A DNA stretch of 6,677 bases from Methanosarcina sp. (GTDB taxonomy: Archaea; Halobacteriota; Methanosarcinia; Methanosarcinales; Methanosarcinaceae): assembly GCA_003157235.1 (NCBI GenBank), contig PMJC01000316.1, positions 1 to 6,677 of the forward strand. Direction: 5' to 3'. Below the pieces are notes generated by a model, which had not been told where the DNA came from, searched no databases, and saw only the letters and a list, made by a program, of their open reading frames with translations. The first letter of the stretch is position 1. Each line of letters opens with the position of its first letter. Shown here one piece after another: positions 5,663-6,677 of this stretch. A program made the position numbers and the translations under genes.

Positions 5663-5680
5663 TTGAGGTTATTACCTCAA
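5663..5680. promoter_or_regulatory. perfect palindrome TTGAGGT-N4-ACCTCAA, candidate regulator site
   Basis: Two perfect 7-bp arms with a 4-base centre lie 13 bp upstream of the DUF2124 TATA box. This is outside the transcribed region, so a DNA-binding dimer site fits better than a terminator. Placement just behind TATA/BRE is typical of archaeal activator sites, though repression is also possible. The binding protein is unknown. A partial echo (AGTTGAG..AGCTCAG) follows at about 5684-5703. Confidence 0.45.
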
Positions 5681-6085
5681 ATAAGTTGAGTTGATTAGCT
5701 CAGCCCAAAACAAAGGCAAGAAGTGTATTGCTTATAGATATTGGCTCAAGATTAGGAAACTGACATGGAAATTATCTCAAAATAATTATGTATTGCCTAG
5801 GTTATTTAGTAAAAGGAATTAACTGTTTTTTGCATTCAGTTTATTGCTTAGAGTAACTATTCTATTTGGGATCTGAAATAGCTTTTTTAAGTAGTTCTCA
5901 TTTTTCATAGGTTAAATATTTTTATGCACAACTTGAATACTAAATATAGCGATTTTCCGACTTTAATGTGAGGTTTGTTAGTATAAAAATAGCGCTCTAT
6001 AGACCTTTCTTTAGACATTTTGCGTCGTTTTTATCTTCATATTTCGATATGAGAATCCTTATTTATCTTTATATAAATTACTTAA
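5681..6085. other. AT-rich intergenic region, no supported gene
   Basis: Translation of both strands shows only short, low-complexity open stretches. A short plus-strand frame around 5690-5820 is lysine/arginine-rich, has no start codon or Shine-Dalgarno site, and is not called. GTATAAAAAT at 5981-5990, with ATAGCGCTCTAT overlapping it, could be a rightward TATA element for the remnant or long leader ahead of the phosphoribosyltransferase, but nothing supports it further. Confidence 0.5.
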
Positions 6086-6220
6086 CATATTCCATCTATC
6101 AATTTTGCTTGCAGAGGGCTGTACTTAGAAAAGACAAGAAAAGTTAAGCAGGACAAAACACCTTATATTGCATTGGCTGAAGAAGTAAGATCTAGGAGAT
6201 ATTTTGAAGTATACAGTTAA
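6086..6220 (+). pseudogene. possible short coding remnant, unrecognised
   Basis: After a TAA at 6083-6085 the frame runs open for 44 codons to TAA at 6218-6220 with no ATG or GTG near its start. The translation includes GLYLEKTRKVKQDKTPY and IALAEEVRSRRYFEVYS, which looks protein-like while the first residues do not. It may be the 3' end of a lost gene. It ends about 94 bp before the phosphoribosyltransferase start, so it could also be chance within that gene's leader. Confidence 0.25.
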
Positions 6221-6313
6221 TTGTTCTACAGGGTTCAATGTACTCTAACTCAAATCATCCATAAATTCGTATTTATGTAACCTGCAAGACAATAGGCTGG
6301 AGGTGTTTATTTT

Positions 6314-6677
6314 ATGCAAGGAAAAAATAGTCAAGTACGGGATCCCATGTCCTCTCTGGAAGATAAAAACTCCTTAAGGTGCGAGGCTATAAGCTTTAAT
6401 TATGTTTTAAGGCTTTCCAAAATTCTTTCCCGAAAAATCAGAGTATCGGGTTATGTTCCTGATATAATTGTTGCCATCGGGAGGGGCGGCTATGTACCTG
6501 GGAGGCTGATTTCAGATTTATTGCTTTTCAATAACCTTATTTCAATGAGGATTGAGCATTACGCAATAACGTCAGAAATGCGGCCAGAGTCAAATATTCG
6601 GTTCCCAATTTCTGTGGATATAAATGGAAAAAAAGTGCTGATTGTTGATGATTTGACTGATACAGGTGATACACTCA
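6314..6677 (+). CDS. phosphoribosyltransferase (PRTase family), N-terminal part, cut by window end
   Basis: ATG at 6314 follows GGAGGTG (6299-6305) by eight bases, a near-perfect archaeal Shine-Dalgarno site, so I choose it over the in-frame ATG at 6347. In all 121 codons are visible. The type I PRTase marks are DIIVAIGRGGYVPGRLISD (50-68), a strand then the flexible region around IEHY (80-83), and the PRPP-binding loop LIVDDLTDTGDT (109-120) with the paired Asp112-Asp113. These enzymes join PRPP to a nucleobase in nucleotide salvage or synthesis. The GRGGYVPGR pattern resembles archaeal purine-type or xanthine/guanine-type PRTases, but the base cannot be told without the C-terminus. The first ~20 residues are a polar extension before the usual LRCEAISFNYV start of the fold. 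The domain looks intact. It faces away from the DUF2124 gene across a 730-bp gap. Confidence 0.88.
   Translation, partial: MQGKNSQVRDPMSSLEDKNSLRCEAISFNYVLRLSKILSRKIRVSGYVPDIIVAIGRGGYVPGRLISDLLLFNNLISMRIEHYAITSEMRPESNIRFPISVDINGKKVLIVDDLTDTGDTL

Noticed and set aside
5690..5820. Lysine-rich plus-strand frame before the TAA near 5821
   Set aside because: It has no start codon, no ribosome-binding site and low-complexity basic composition typical of AT-rich non-coding DNA.
1..6677. CRISPR array, rRNA, complete insertion sequence
   Set aside because: No regularly spaced direct repeats, no rRNA-like segments and no transposase with terminal inverted repeats were seen.

Overview
The window looks like a gene-poor, AT-rich, decaying stretch of a methanogenic archaeon, most likely a Methanosarcina. 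The reasons are a HdrD/CCG-type iron-sulfur protein, a DUF2124 protein (a methanogen-centred family), a COG1237-type metallo-beta-lactamase-fold protein, GGAGGTG-like Shine-Dalgarno sites, a class II archaeal tRNA-Leu with an encoded CCA, and long AT-rich intergenic gaps. The genus is inferred from protein content, not from a search.

Layout, left to right. (1) 1-624 (+): the C-terminal half of a GT4-like glycosyltransferase, open but with several conserved glycines replaced. (2) 625-1301: non-coding, carrying copy A of a ~105-bp leader-like repeat. (3) 1302-2498 (-): a HdrD-like CCG-domain Fe-S protein interrupted by one in-frame TGA and missing a cluster cysteine. Copy B of the repeat lies directly upstream of it. 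(4) 2644-3591 (-): a metallo-beta-lactamase-fold pseudogene with many frameshifts and stops. Copy C lies upstream of it. (5) 3791-3935 (-): a broken two-CxxC zinc-ribbon micro-gene. (6) 3952-4037 (-): a degenerate tRNA-Leu(GAG). (7) 4200-4355 (-): an apparently intact 51-residue two-helix membrane protein that ORF callers easily miss. (8) 4474-4650 (-): an unrecognised coding-like remnant. (9) 4731-5076 (-): a broken ~115-residue gene directly downstream of (10) 5114-5581 (-), an intact DUF2124 gene with a visible TATA box and a palindrome behind it. (11) 5681-6313: mostly non-coding, with one possible short coding remnant. (12) 6314-6677 (+): the N-terminal part of a phosphoribosyltransferase with a good Shine-Dalgarno site, running off the window.

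The main theme is clustered gene decay. Between about 1.3 and 5.1 kb at least four protein genes and one tRNA are damaged, while the small membrane protein and DUF2124 look intact. The HdrD-like and MBL-fold genes share a homologous upstream leader (B and C), so they were probably controlled alike. A third, inverted copy (A) has no recognisable gene after it. I see no CRISPR array, rRNA or convincing insertion sequence, and I do not claim a new functional system. The most useful leads are the shared leader family, the single-TGA HdrD-like gene, and the unnamed families at 4200-4355 and 4731-5076.
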